Assembly (NCBI GenBank): GCA_937897005.1
Contig: CALCOQ010000109.1
Location: 1-7,516 of the forward strand
Direction of reading: 5' to 3'
DNA: 7,516 nt
Origin: an uncultured euryarchaeote
GTDB taxonomy: Archaea > Thermoplasmatota > Poseidoniia > Poseidoniales > Poseidoniaceae
A model generated the notes under the pieces. That model made no database searches. It saw nothing but the letters and a program-made list of their open reading frames with translations, and had not been told where the DNA came from. The stretch's first letter is position 1, and each line of letters opens with the position of its first letter. Of this stretch, positions 1 through 6,234 are shown piece by piece. The translations under genes were made by a program, and so were the position numbers.

Positions 1-1
1 C

Positions 2-601
2 CTTTTTGGAAGGGAGGCAATTGCTGCTTCTGGTCTGCCCCTCCACTGTAGTCCAGTCTTTGCAGAATTACTGCAACGAACCCCTGCGTGGGCATTGATG
101 CTCGAACAAGGTGTTCTTTCTCCTTCACCATTTGAATCTGGGACGGTCATTTCACCTACCGAGCGATGTGGTTTCACGGTCACGCCACTGAAGGTTCCAC
201 ATCGTGCTGAATTATCAGATATGCATGCAATGCTGATCTCCGGTCCGCGAAACAGATTGCTGTTCTTACCGGACCATGATTCATGGTCTGAGACTCTTGA
301 GTCGATGGGTGCGAATGATATCCGCACTTGGTTGCAGGTTCTGGAGATTGACATCATTCTCATCGATGGTACTTTCTGGTCTGCAGATGAACTACACCAT
401 AGAGATCAGGGAGTAGTACCTCACCCACCTGTCAGAGAGACCATTGAAGCACTGGGAGTCCGGCAAGAAGGAGAACCGCGTGTGATTTTCATCCATCTGA
501 ACCATACCAATCCATTGCATGATGATGGTTCACCTGAAGCACGGATGGTTGAGCAGATGGGTTGGGAGATCGGTTTTGAAGGGATGACCTTCGAATTGTG
601 A
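2..601 (+). CDS. PqqB-like metallo-beta-lactamase-fold hydrolase, 5'-truncated by window edge
   Basis: The frame is open from base 2 to the TGA at 599-601 and gives 199 residues. The true start lies upstream, so the ATG at 98 is internal. The part before it already aligns with PqqB: a GREA-like stretch near residues 3-6, then LP-x-H, and a PAW that matches the family's 'nGPW' segment. Further on come DGTFW-x-x-DEL (about residues 122-131), HPPV-x-ET and FIHLNHTNP (about 163-171), followed by SPE and a GWE-x-x-x-EGM tail. These are C-terminal landmarks of PqqB, which is normally about 300 residues. The HxHxDH metal motif would be in the missing N-terminal third and cannot be checked. In bacteria PqqB belongs to PQQ biosynthesis. 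No other pqq gene is visible here, so the substrate is unknown and this may be a general oxidoreductase or hydrolase of the family. It is probably co-transcribed with ribK downstream. Confidence 0.85.
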   Translation, partial: LFGREAIAASGLPLHCSPVFAELLQRTPAWALMLEQGVLSPSPFESGTVISPTERCGFTVTPLKVPHRAELSDMHAMLISGPRNRLLFLPDHDSWSETLESMGANDIRTWLQVLEIDIILIDGTFWSADELHHRDQGVVPHPPVRETIEALGVRQEGEPRVIFIHLNHTNPLHDDGSPEARMVEQMGWEIGFEGMTFEL

Positions 602-628
602 TTCCAGCACCATGTTCTTGTGAGGAAC

Positions 629-1120
629 ATGGGTCGGCGCAACGTGGCCGCAATGAGAATCCATGGAAAGGTGAGTTCTGGACTTGGACGTGCTCACATC
701 TTCATGGCACAGAGTCACTATCAGGAACAGTTCAAACGTATTCTGGGCAAGACTGCATGGCCGGGAACTTTGAACCTCAAGGTTTCAGGTGATGATTTCG
801 TCAACAATATCGCTCTTCGTAATCTCGTGGGAATCGAAAGTAAAGATGCAGATGAGGAATTGAAGGCTGCTGCAGAGCATGTCGAGGTTTCGTCGTTGGA
901 CCCAGTAAGGGTCAATGGTTTTCTCAGGGATGGAGTTTCATTCGGTGGAGCAACAGCATTTCTTGCTGAGATCCTCACTCCTGAGGTCGTTCCATGTGCT
1001 GTTCTGATTCCTGATCTGACCAGACATGTCGATGTCGTCGAAATCATTTCGGAAGTGTTCCTGCGAGAGGAACTGGATGTGGTAGATGGAGACGATGTGT
1101 TGGTCATCATCAATTCATGA
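629..1120 (+). CDS. ribK: CTP-dependent riboflavin kinase (archaeal RibK)
   Basis: This enzyme transfers phosphate from CTP to riboflavin to make FMN and is the archaeal replacement for the bacterial ATP-using kinase. The family pattern is clear: G-K-V-x-SGLG near the N-terminus, ILGKTAWPGTLNLKV (glycine/proline turn and TLN of the nucleotide and flavin site), GFLRDGVSFGG, then IPDLTRH, DVVEII and LREELDVVDGD at the C-terminus. The conserved domain begins at the ATG at 653 (155 residues). I list the ATG at 629 (163 residues) because a GAGG lies just before it, though only 3 bases away. A GTG at 620 is also in frame. The choice of start is uncertain and the extra residues are not conserved-looking. 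The gene follows the pqqB-like gene by 27 bases, probably in one transcript. Its stop codon lies inside the 3' end of the converging truA. Confidence 0.93.
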   Translation: MGRRNVAAMRIHGKVSSGLGRAHIFMAQSHYQEQFKRILGKTAWPGTLNLKVSGDDFVNNIALRNLVGIESKDADEELKAAAEHVEVSSLDPVRVNGFLRDGVSFGGATAFLAEILTPEVVPCAVLIPDLTRHVDVVEIISEVFLREELDVVDGDDVLVIINS

Positions 1121-1124
1121 TTGA
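1110..1124. repeat. Short inverted repeat over the converging ribK and truA stops
   Basis: Five-base arms TCAAT and ATTGA flank the loop TCATG. The repeat contains both the truA stop (1110-1112, minus) and the ribK stop (1118-1120, plus). It is A+T-rich and short, so a hairpin would be weak. It could assist transcription ending in both directions, but it may be chance. Confidence 0.3.
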
Positions 1125-2006
1125 ATCCCATTGTGAGTAACAGATCTGTTTCTGTTCCAATCTTGCTGCTTCAGTCCAGCGTTGAAATCGACGTCGATTC
1201 ATCGCCTTGTCCGGGGGGATGGAAAGATTCGTGATGGGTGATGATGAGCGAGCCTTTGAGACAAGGTTGACATCGCAGTGTTCAACCTCCCAGAGTATTA
1301 GCCAATCGGCTGGTACCAGACCCAAGTCCTTCTTGTCCAATGGATTATTGAGTGCACTTCTGACCTCATCAAGAACTATGGTGCCTTTGGCCAAGCCTGT
1401 CAATGCAGAGGCGATTCTACGCACCATGTTCCACAGGAAGGCCCTGCCGCGGATTTCAAAGCCGATGATTCTTCCATCCACTTCATTTTTCCATGCTTTC
1501 AGTTCAAGCACTTCGCGCACCGTATCAGGAACATCATCGGTGCGACAGAAGTTTCTGAAATCCTGCTTGCCAGTAAAAATATCCAACCACTTCTGGAACG
1601 AGTCTTCATCCACAGCACGCCAATCATCCAAGCCCTCCAACCTGTATCGATATGACCTACTCTCAGCTCTTCTCGGATTCCAGTTCTCTGATGCTTGATC
1701 AGCGGCCCAAACCACGATGTCTCCATCCAGTTGGTCGTTGACAGCGTTGATGAAACCCCTTTCATTCATCCCATCCCAGTATTCGGCTGAGATGTTGATA
1801 GCGGCGACATTCATTCTGACGTGTACTCCAGCATCGGTTCTGCTGGCTAGAATACATGGCTGTGGTGAGCCTGTTGATTTATCGATGAAACCCAGTTCAG
1901 CAAGTACTCTCTGTAACTCTCCTTGGGCGGTCCTGAGGCCTGGTTGAACCTGACTTCCGTGAAAGGTATCTCCAAGATGTCCAAAGGCGAAGGCGAGACG
2001 AGTCAT
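1110..2006 (-). CDS. truA: tRNA pseudouridine synthase TruA
   Basis: TruA converts uridines at positions 38-40 of the tRNA anticodon arm to pseudouridine. The 298-residue product has the catalytic motif SRTDAGVH with the nucleophile Asp58, an HGSQVQPGLRTAQGELQ segment near residues 16-32, the R-x-Y-x-Y motif at 117-121, and GRAFLWNMVRR (187-197), the equivalent of the family FLY-x-MVR motif. The ATG at 2006 is chosen because the family normally begins one or two residues before this beta-strand. Open frame continues up to 2105 but would run into the upstream TPR-like gene. A GTG at 2018 is a possible alternative. AGGTGA lies only 1 base before the ATG, closer than in neighbouring genes. The core ends near residue 242 and a tail of about 56 residues follows. 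It is the last gene of a minus-strand run, 17 bases after the TPR-like gene, and its end overlaps ribK by 11 bases. Confidence 0.95.
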   Translation of the reverse strand: MTRLAFAFGHLGDTFHGSQVQPGLRTAQGELQRVLAELGFIDKSTGSPQPCILASRTDAGVHVRMNVAAINISAEYWDGMNERGFINAVNDQLDGDIVVWAADQASENWNPRRAESRSYRYRLEGLDDWRAVDEDSFQKWLDIFTGKQDFRNFCRTDDVPDTVREVLELKAWKNEVDGRIIGFEIRGRAFLWNMVRRIASALTGLAKGTIVLDEVRSALNNPLDKKDLGLVPADWLILWEVEHCDVNLVSKARSSSPITNLSIPPDKAMNRRRFQRWTEAARLEQKQICYSQWDSIMN

Positions 2007-2007
2007 C

Positions 2008-2013
2008 TCACCT
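2008..2013 (-). promoter_or_regulatory. Ribosome binding site of truA (AGGTGA), unusually close
   Basis: On the minus strand AGGTGA is separated from the ATG at 2006 by a single base. The same motif stands 5 bases from the start in the two genes upstream. The short distance either weakens initiation or means that the GTG at 2018, preceded by GAGG, is used. Confidence 0.45.
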
Positions 2014-2023
2014 GCCACCAACC

Positions 2024-2536
2024 TCACTCCTTGAGTATCTCCGCCGCCCTGTCCTTGTCGTAGCCTAGGCCTCCAACTGCCCAGATGAGTGCTTGTTTGA
2101 CCCATGGTTGCACCATTGGATTCGCCTTCTCAGGGTCGATGACTTCAATCGTATCAATGATGCTTCGTGCTGCCATGTAGAGAATATCATCAACTGGAAT
2201 ATCAGCCATTTCAAGGCGGGTGCTGTAACGCTGAAATTCCTTGATGGCGACTGGCAAGCGCCGACATTCAAGAGCAAAACCAGCAAAATCGGCGATGTAC
2301 TCGTCATTCTCTTCATCCAGTTCCATCGCCTTCTTGTAAGACATCATGATCTTGGTTCCTGGAATGACATCATCCTGCTCTTCAGTGTTCAGCATGTTTG
2401 CGAATTCTGCGTAGGTATGATGCACCATGGCGATATCCGGATGTTCTTTCGCCTTCTTCTCCAATTCTTCCACCGCTCCTTTCAAATCTCCAGAGCGGAA
2501 CATCTCAACCGCAGACGCTAGTACTTCTTCACTCAT
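2024..2536 (-). CDS. TPR-like repeat protein
   Basis: This is a predicted soluble protein of 170 residues, rich in Ala, Glu and Lys, with no signal peptide or membrane segment. Helix pairs of TPR type are visible at roughly residues 5-34 (SGDLKGAVEELEKKAKEHPD), 38-77 (ending SYKKAMELDEEND) and 78-110 (DFAGFALECRRLPVAIKEFQ). The paired small and large residues and the A-hydrophobic-x-EF/EL pattern fit TPR, although consensus is weak in the second unit. TPR units usually form a protein-binding scaffold. The partner is not apparent. The ATG at 2536 is selected by a GAGGTG five bases upstream, over the GTG at 2542. It lies between the PH-domain membrane protein and truA on the same strand, so it may be co-transcribed with either. 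No specific function can be assigned. Confidence 0.8.
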   Translation of the reverse strand: MSEEVLASAVEMFRSGDLKGAVEELEKKAKEHPDIAMVHHTYAEFANMLNTEEQDDVIPGTKIMMSYKKAMELDEENDEYIADFAGFALECRRLPVAIKEFQRYSTRLEMADIPVDDILYMAARSIIDTIEVIDPEKANPMVQPWVKQALIWAVGGLGYDKDRAAEILKE

Positions 2537-2541
2537 CGTCA

Positions 2542-2547
2542 CACCTC
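2542..2547 (-). promoter_or_regulatory. Ribosome binding site of the TPR-like gene (GAGGTG)
   Basis: GAGGTG lies 5 bases before the ATG at 2536 on the minus strand. It decides the start, because the in-frame GTG at 2542 falls inside the motif itself. Confidence 0.75.
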
Positions 2548-2606
2548 AACAGGGTCTGTGGCAAGACTCTCGGTTATCAAGAAAGCGGATAAGCAATCAG
2601 TGAAAA

Positions 2607-3641
2607 TCACTCGTTGCCTTTGAGTGCTTCAGCAATCTTCTCAGCCTGCCTGTCTGCGGCTGCTTCCTTGACTGCACCAGATGCTTCATTGATCTCCTTC
2701 TCAAGACCATATGGGTCTCCGACACCAAAGAAGCAGTGCTTCGGATTCTGGGAGATGGAACGCTTTGTCCTCTGGAACATCAGAATGGCCAGGAAGGCCT
2801 TCAATATCCTCTTCCCTGTCTTCGTAGGAACACTGTCGCCTTCGTTGACTTCAGGTCCAATCGAAGCGCCTGCGGCGACTCCGGTAGTGCTCTCCTGTAT
2901 GCCGAGACCTGTTCCAGTCATGGGGATGACAGAGCCGAAATTCATCATTTTTCCAATTGCGCCTTGAATCACATTGATCTCACGGATATTGTCGAACAGG
3001 AATCTCCTTCGCGAGCGACTCATCATGAAGTCCTGCTGCAGAATCACCGCCTGAGAGGTGACCGCATAGGTGAAGGAACGTTGGGTCCAGATGGTGAACA
3101 TGAAGATGAATGCACCCCAGCCGATACCCCACATGAAGAAACTGTATTCGAACCATGATGGCAAGAGTTCTTTTTCGGTCAGTCCCAACGATGAGAGTAC
3201 ATCATCCAATTCAATCAGAGATGGCACGATTGCAATCAAGAACAACAGGAAGGAGAATCCCTTTCCACTCGTACCAACATTGAGCATCCTGTTGAACCAC
3301 AGCACTATGAGCATCAGAATAGTGAACCCGACAGTCGGTGCGCTGCCTGCTAACATGTCAACGATGTCAACAAATGCACTGGCTTCATCTCCTGGATCAA
3401 ATGTCTCTGCCCACCAGAACAAAATGTGCACACAGAAGACCATTATTCCGAGCATATACATGCTCCAGAATGCGAAAACCGTTGGTTTCACGATATGATT
3501 CATCTTCTCTCCGGTGACCAAACCGAATAATTGCCCATGGGAGGCGGTCAAATCAGATCCGCCACCGCCGCTAGGGGCTGCACTGGTCGCTTCTACGGTT
3601 TCTTCGCTGGCTTCCTCGGCTGCTGCCTCTTCGTCACTCAC
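2607..3641 (-). CDS. Four-helix membrane protein with bacterial-PH-like domain
   Basis: The 344-residue protein starts with a disordered, Glu/Ala-rich and Gly-rich segment (residues 1-35). Four hydrophobic helices follow at about 54-77, 101-117, 128-144 and 165-185. After them comes a PH-like stretch (about 189-247): the strand FTYAVTSQAVILQQD, then SRSRRRFLFDNIREINVIQG and GKMMNFGSVIPMTGTG. This matches the pattern of bacterial PH domains of the bPH_2/DUF304 type, in which 'T-x-x-x-I' strands precede 'I-x-x-I-x-x-V-x-Q-G-x-x-G-x-x-x-x-G-x-V'. The C-terminal part contains FFGVGDPYGLEKEI and ends in a charged helix (about 316-343). The soluble part presumably faces the cytoplasm. The role is unknown; relatives are generally uncharacterised membrane proteins. 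The GTG at 3641 is chosen over the GTG at 3650 because AGGTGA lies 5 bases before it. A 67-base gap separates it from the transporter block upstream. Confidence 0.8.
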   Translation of the reverse strand: MSDEEAAAEEASEETVEATSAAPSGGGGSDLTASHGQLFGLVTGEKMNHIVKPTVFAFWSMYMLGIMVFCVHILFWWAETFDPGDEASAFVDIVDMLAGSAPTVGFTILMLIVLWFNRMLNVGTSGKGFSFLLFLIAIVPSLIELDDVLSSLGLTEKELLPSWFEYSFFMWGIGWGAFIFMFTIWTQRSFTYAVTSQAVILQQDFMMSRSRRRFLFDNIREINVIQGAIGKMMNFGSVIPMTGTGLGIQESTTGVAAGASIGPEVNEGDSVPTKTGKRILKAFLAILMFQRTKRSISQNPKHCFFGVGDPYGLEKEINEASGAVKEAAADRQAEKIAEALKGNE

Positions 3642-3646
3642 GCTGT

Positions 3647-3652
3647 TCACCT
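3647..3652 (-). promoter_or_regulatory. Ribosome binding site of the PH-domain gene (AGGTGA)
   Basis: On the minus strand AGGTGA is 5 bases from the GTG at 3641 and includes the upstream in-frame GTG at 3650. It therefore argues that 3641 is the true start. The remaining bases of this intergenic gap (to 3708) show no clear TATA-like box or T-rich terminator. Confidence 0.65.
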
Positions 3653-3708
3653 AGGGGGGCAACCTGTTCTGTCTATTGATGAAGGTTTTGCAGACAATGG
3701 GCCTTGAA

Positions 3709-4875
3709 TCAGTGTAGAAGACCCCAACTATGCTCTCCGTTACCCATGACCCAATCCCAGTTTGAGAGGTGTCTGGTGCCATTTTCGTCCTCGATGATGA
3801 ATTTCTCTACCTTCAACGGGTATTCATTGTAAGTCAGGTGGCTGACCAGACCTGCACGCGTGGGTTGGTCGAATCTGAAGTGGGCTCTTGCCGTTGCTCT
3901 GGCGCGCAGTCTGATTCTAGTACGCCCATTCTTCAACTCCACTTCAAAACAAGGAAGGGGGGCTTGGGGGCTGTGCCCGTGTTCTCCTTCAGTGGTTTCA
4001 CTTGGAATGAGTCGCACGACGCAGTTGTTGAACCTCTCACTACGTCCATTCTCATGATCATGCCAGATTCCACCCTGTGACAATGGTAGATGAGAGATAT
4101 GCCTCAATGGCCACGGCCTATCACTGCGGGCGCTCATCGACAATGATGCATGAGGCATGAACCAATCCAGATAGGAACCATCGGAGAAGTGCAGCATTCC
4201 CCAGTACCATGGCACTGCAGGGGCTTGAACCCTGACCCGTTGCAGGTATGCGGTTCCTTGATGTTGTTCCCCATCGATGGTTGCTGTCGCTCTGCTTCCA
4301 TGCAATCTGTTGATTGTGTAGCCCATCCTTTCGGTGTAGTCACTGCTTGCGGTCCTCAATGTCGAGACAGCAGGGTGCCAAGGAGTCATCTCGATATTGA
4401 AGTTGCTTGGGGCTCCATCGATCTGGCTCTTCATGTTCAACCAGAACCGACCTTCTGAGGGGTCCAGTCCCATGGAGAGGTCGTCATCCAGAAGAGGAAT
4501 CACTGCACCAGAACCATTGTTTTCTGAAGATGGCCAAGTTTCCTTGTCGGCAGCGATGACCGCCAATCTACAGTTCTGTAGTCTGATAGGTTCCCACATC
4601 CGTTCTCCATCCCACCACCATGATGCAACCATCCCTGAAATGATGCAAGCATCTTCGTCATCGTGTGGACGTCCATCGCCTTCCCATGGCTTTCCGTTGA
4701 CATCGATATGAGCAGTATCCTTGGTCGACCACAGTACCATCAGTTGCCTCCCGCCATCAACCTGGTCGGCATCGAGCATGACCAACCACCACCACCATTG
4801 CCACGTCAGCCTGTTGATAGGAGGGGGAGAATCCATCGACCAAAGATTGGATAGAGGGCCAGCGAATTTCTGCAT
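3709..4875 (-). CDS. Tryptophan-rich CrtC/AttH lipocalin-like protein (tentative)
   Basis: The 388-residue product has no signal peptide and no membrane helix, so as read it is cytoplasmic. It is unusually rich in tryptophan (23 residues), with WWWW at 27-30 and WWW at 86-88. Two halves can be seen: an N-terminal part with WQWWWWLVMLDADQVDGG and LMVLWSTKD, and a C-terminal part with GYTINRLHGSRATATIDG (185-202), GTAYLQRV (207-214), then WYWGMLHFSDGSYLDWFM (223-240). This order (a 'W-x-WW' strand with an acidic turn, G-x-AY, then W-x-WG-x-x-x-F-x-DG) resembles the CrtC/AttH family, which has two lipocalin-like domains and includes carotenoid hydratases and fold relatives without known activity. 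The 'DHNWG'-like signature of true hydratases is not evident after GTAY, so enzyme activity is doubtful. The ATG at 4875 is preceded by GAGGTG. It is the last gene of the ABC transporter block and probably binds a hydrophobic ligand or works with the exporter. This is inference. Confidence 0.5.
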   Translation of the reverse strand: MQKFAGPLSNLWSMDSPPPINRLTWQWWWWLVMLDADQVDGGRQLMVLWSTKDTAHIDVNGKPWEGDGRPHDDEDACIISGMVASWWWDGERMWEPIRLQNCRLAVIAADKETWPSSENNGSGAVIPLLDDDLSMGLDPSEGRFWLNMKSQIDGAPSNFNIEMTPWHPAVSTLRTASSDYTERMGYTINRLHGSRATATIDGEQHQGTAYLQRVRVQAPAVPWYWGMLHFSDGSYLDWFMPHASLSMSARSDRPWPLRHISHLPLSQGGIWHDHENGRSERFNNCVVRLIPSETTEGEHGHSPQAPLPCFEVELKNGRTRIRLRARATARAHFRFDQPTRAGLVSHLTYNEYPLKVEKFIIEDENGTRHLSNWDWVMGNGEHSWGLLH

Positions 4876-4880
4876 CAAGC

Positions 4881-4886
4881 CACCTC
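4881..4886 (-). promoter_or_regulatory. Ribosome binding site (GAGGTG) overlapping the upstream stop codon
   Basis: GAGGTG stands 5 bases before the ATG at 4875. Its first two bases are the G and A of the TGA (4887-4885) ending the upstream permease. A ribosome finishing the permease therefore covers the initiation site of the CrtC/AttH-like gene, which points to coupled translation. Confidence 0.75.
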
Positions 4887-6234
4887 AGGATATCTCTTTG
4901 CCCTTGAAAATGGCCTGCCCTATGAAGATGAGTGAGGCAGCCAATGTCAGAAGGACGAGTACTGAGACCAGCAATGTCATGAATGGACCGAGTGAGCCTA
5001 GCGCAGTTTCATTCCAGAAAGAACTCAAGGCACCAGTTCCCGGCATCTGGTCAGGTGAGAACAGAACTCCAGTCTCAATGCTCCAATCAGAATTACTCTT
5101 GATCGAACGACCCTGAGCCAGCATCACTGGAGTATCAGGATAGACCATCATGGCACAGGCATCAACTATGGTCATCCCCCAGAACACCACGGAGAGCCTT
5201 GCTATCAACAACGAGGGGTCAGCCAGAGATATCATCGCCAGAACGAATTCCCATATTCCGAAAACTATTGCTGCGATTGCCCCGAGTCTATGTATCATGC
5301 CGAACAGCATGAACAAGGTACCGTAAACCAACAGCATCAGCCAGGCTGCTAACATGACTCCTAACCAGATGCCGATATCACCGAGTCGGAAGAATGAGTC
5401 TCCAGGGGCAGAGAGTCCTACCACTATTGCAGTGAAAAGTACCAATATGCCGATGTATGGGACGCCAATCGCCATGAATCCAAGTAAACGGTAAATCAGA
5501 ATCTCGGCCCTGTGTATCGGTTTGCCAACGAGATAGTGCATGGTATCATTCTCAATCTCCTGTCGAATCAATCCACTTGCGAGGAACAGTGGAAGGAAGA
5601 TGCCGATGAGAAGAACGAAACCCACCTTGCCGAAACCGATGATGAACGAGCGGTGTATCGCTTCATGATAGAATTCATCCTCGTCTGGGTCTTCATCAAC
5701 TCCAGCATCGGAAGAGATGTACCACCGGTTATCCAGACTTGACCATGCGACCTTGATGGAACATACATGACCATCCTCATTGCTGTCTTTCTGTGAGTCT
5801 GTCACCATGTTTCCTGCTTCAGGTTGAAGGCAATCTCCGTCATCATCGAACCCAATATATTGTACATCAGAAGAGTCGAGTTCCCAGTCAAAGCCATCTT
5901 CGTTGATGTATAATGAAGGGTCATCTGGAGAAATATCCCCCTCTAGGAGTCCGGGATGGTCCAGTTCATCCCGCGGATTGGTTTGATACCTGATCTCCTG
6001 CCCATTTGGATATCCATCGGCATCGAAATCGTAGGAATCAAAGTCATTGTCTATCGCATCGATGGTTTGGGATTGGGCTTCAATCTGAAACAACAACACC
6101 ATCAGAATGGCGAGCATCCCTACTCCCATCACCACCCAGGTTGACAACTTGGTCCTGTATTGGCGAATCGTGAATTCTGCCAGAGCTGAAGCCTTGCGGT
6201 CCAGTCCGGCGAACCTTGAGTTCTCGTCGCTCAT
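4885..6234 (-). CDS. ABC-2-type permease with acidic calcium-loop ectodomain
   Basis: This is a 449-residue integral membrane subunit of an ABC transporter. Helix 1 is at about 31-50. A loop of about 145 residues follows, predicted outside the cell. Then come helices near 197-220, 248-272, 287-313, 317-336, 342-362 and 415-442. The segment after helix 2 (SGLIRQEIENDTMHYLVGKP, then HRAEILIYRLLG) is the typical cytoplasmic coupling region of ABC-2 permeases, normally read as 'rE-x-x-x-GT-x-x-x-L-x-x-P-x-x-R-x-x-x-x-x-K'. The loop carries DFDADGYPNGQE (69-80) followed by QTNP, a thrombospondin-type-3-like calcium loop, and two cysteines at 135 and 158 that could form a disulfide. Residues 61-187 have 38 Asp/Glu against 5 Lys/Arg. 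Its ATG shares one base with the ATPase stop (TGATG), and GGAG motifs lie just upstream. The substrate is unknown, and export is more likely than import because no binding protein is present. Confidence 0.85.
   Translation of the reverse strand: MSDENSRFAGLDRKASALAEFTIRQYRTKLSTWVVMGVGMLAILMVLLFQIEAQSQTIDAIDNDFDSYDFDADGYPNGQEIRYQTNPRDELDHPGLLEGDISPDDPSLYINEDGFDWELDSSDVQYIGFDDDGDCLQPEAGNMVTDSQKDSNEDGHVCSIKVAWSSLDNRWYISSDAGVDEDPDEDEFYHEAIHRSFIIGFGKVGFVLLIGIFLPLFLASGLIRQEIENDTMHYLVGKPIHRAEILIYRLLGFMAIGVPYIGILVLFTAIVVGLSAPGDSFFRLGDIGIWLGVMLAAWLMLLVYGTLFMLFGMIHRLGAIAAIVFGIWEFVLAMISLADPSLLIARLSVVFWGMTIVDACAMMVYPDTPVMLAQGRSIKSNSDWSIETGVLFSPDQMPGTGALSSFWNETALGSLGPFMTLLVSVLVLLTLAASLIFIGQAIFKGKEIS

Noticed and set aside
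721..1131. Minus-strand open frame opposite ribK (136 residues)
   Set aside because: It is a Ser/Thr/Arg-rich antisense shadow of ribK without domain features. The plus-strand protein has clear family motifs.
1207..1698. Plus-strand open frame opposite truA (163 residues)
   Set aside because: It is a Ser-rich antisense shadow with no recognisable domain, while truA occupies the minus strand with catalytic motifs.
2007..2105. N-terminal extension of truA to a start at 2105
   Set aside because: It lies mostly inside the 3' end of the TPR-like gene, is Gly/Gln/Arg-rich in an unnatural way, and TruA proteins begin at the strand just after the ATG at 2006.
2065..2521. Open frames overlapping the TPR-like gene on both strands
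   Set aside because: They lack a ribosome binding site and protein-like composition. The TPR-like frame has a good start signal and a plausible helical repeat pattern.
3642..3708. Possible promoter or terminator between the transporter block and the PH-domain gene
   Set aside because: No TATA-like box, BRE-like purines or T-rich tract could be recognised. Only the ribosome binding site is supported.
4778..4805. Short CCA/TGG triplet run as a possible microsatellite
   Set aside because: It encodes the WQWWWW stretch in frame and is too short to be treated as a separate repeat element.
4721..5116. Plus-strand open frame across the junction of the CrtC/AttH-like gene and the permease
   Set aside because: It spans the antisense of two genes and begins with a His-rich run that mirrors the tryptophan run of the real protein.
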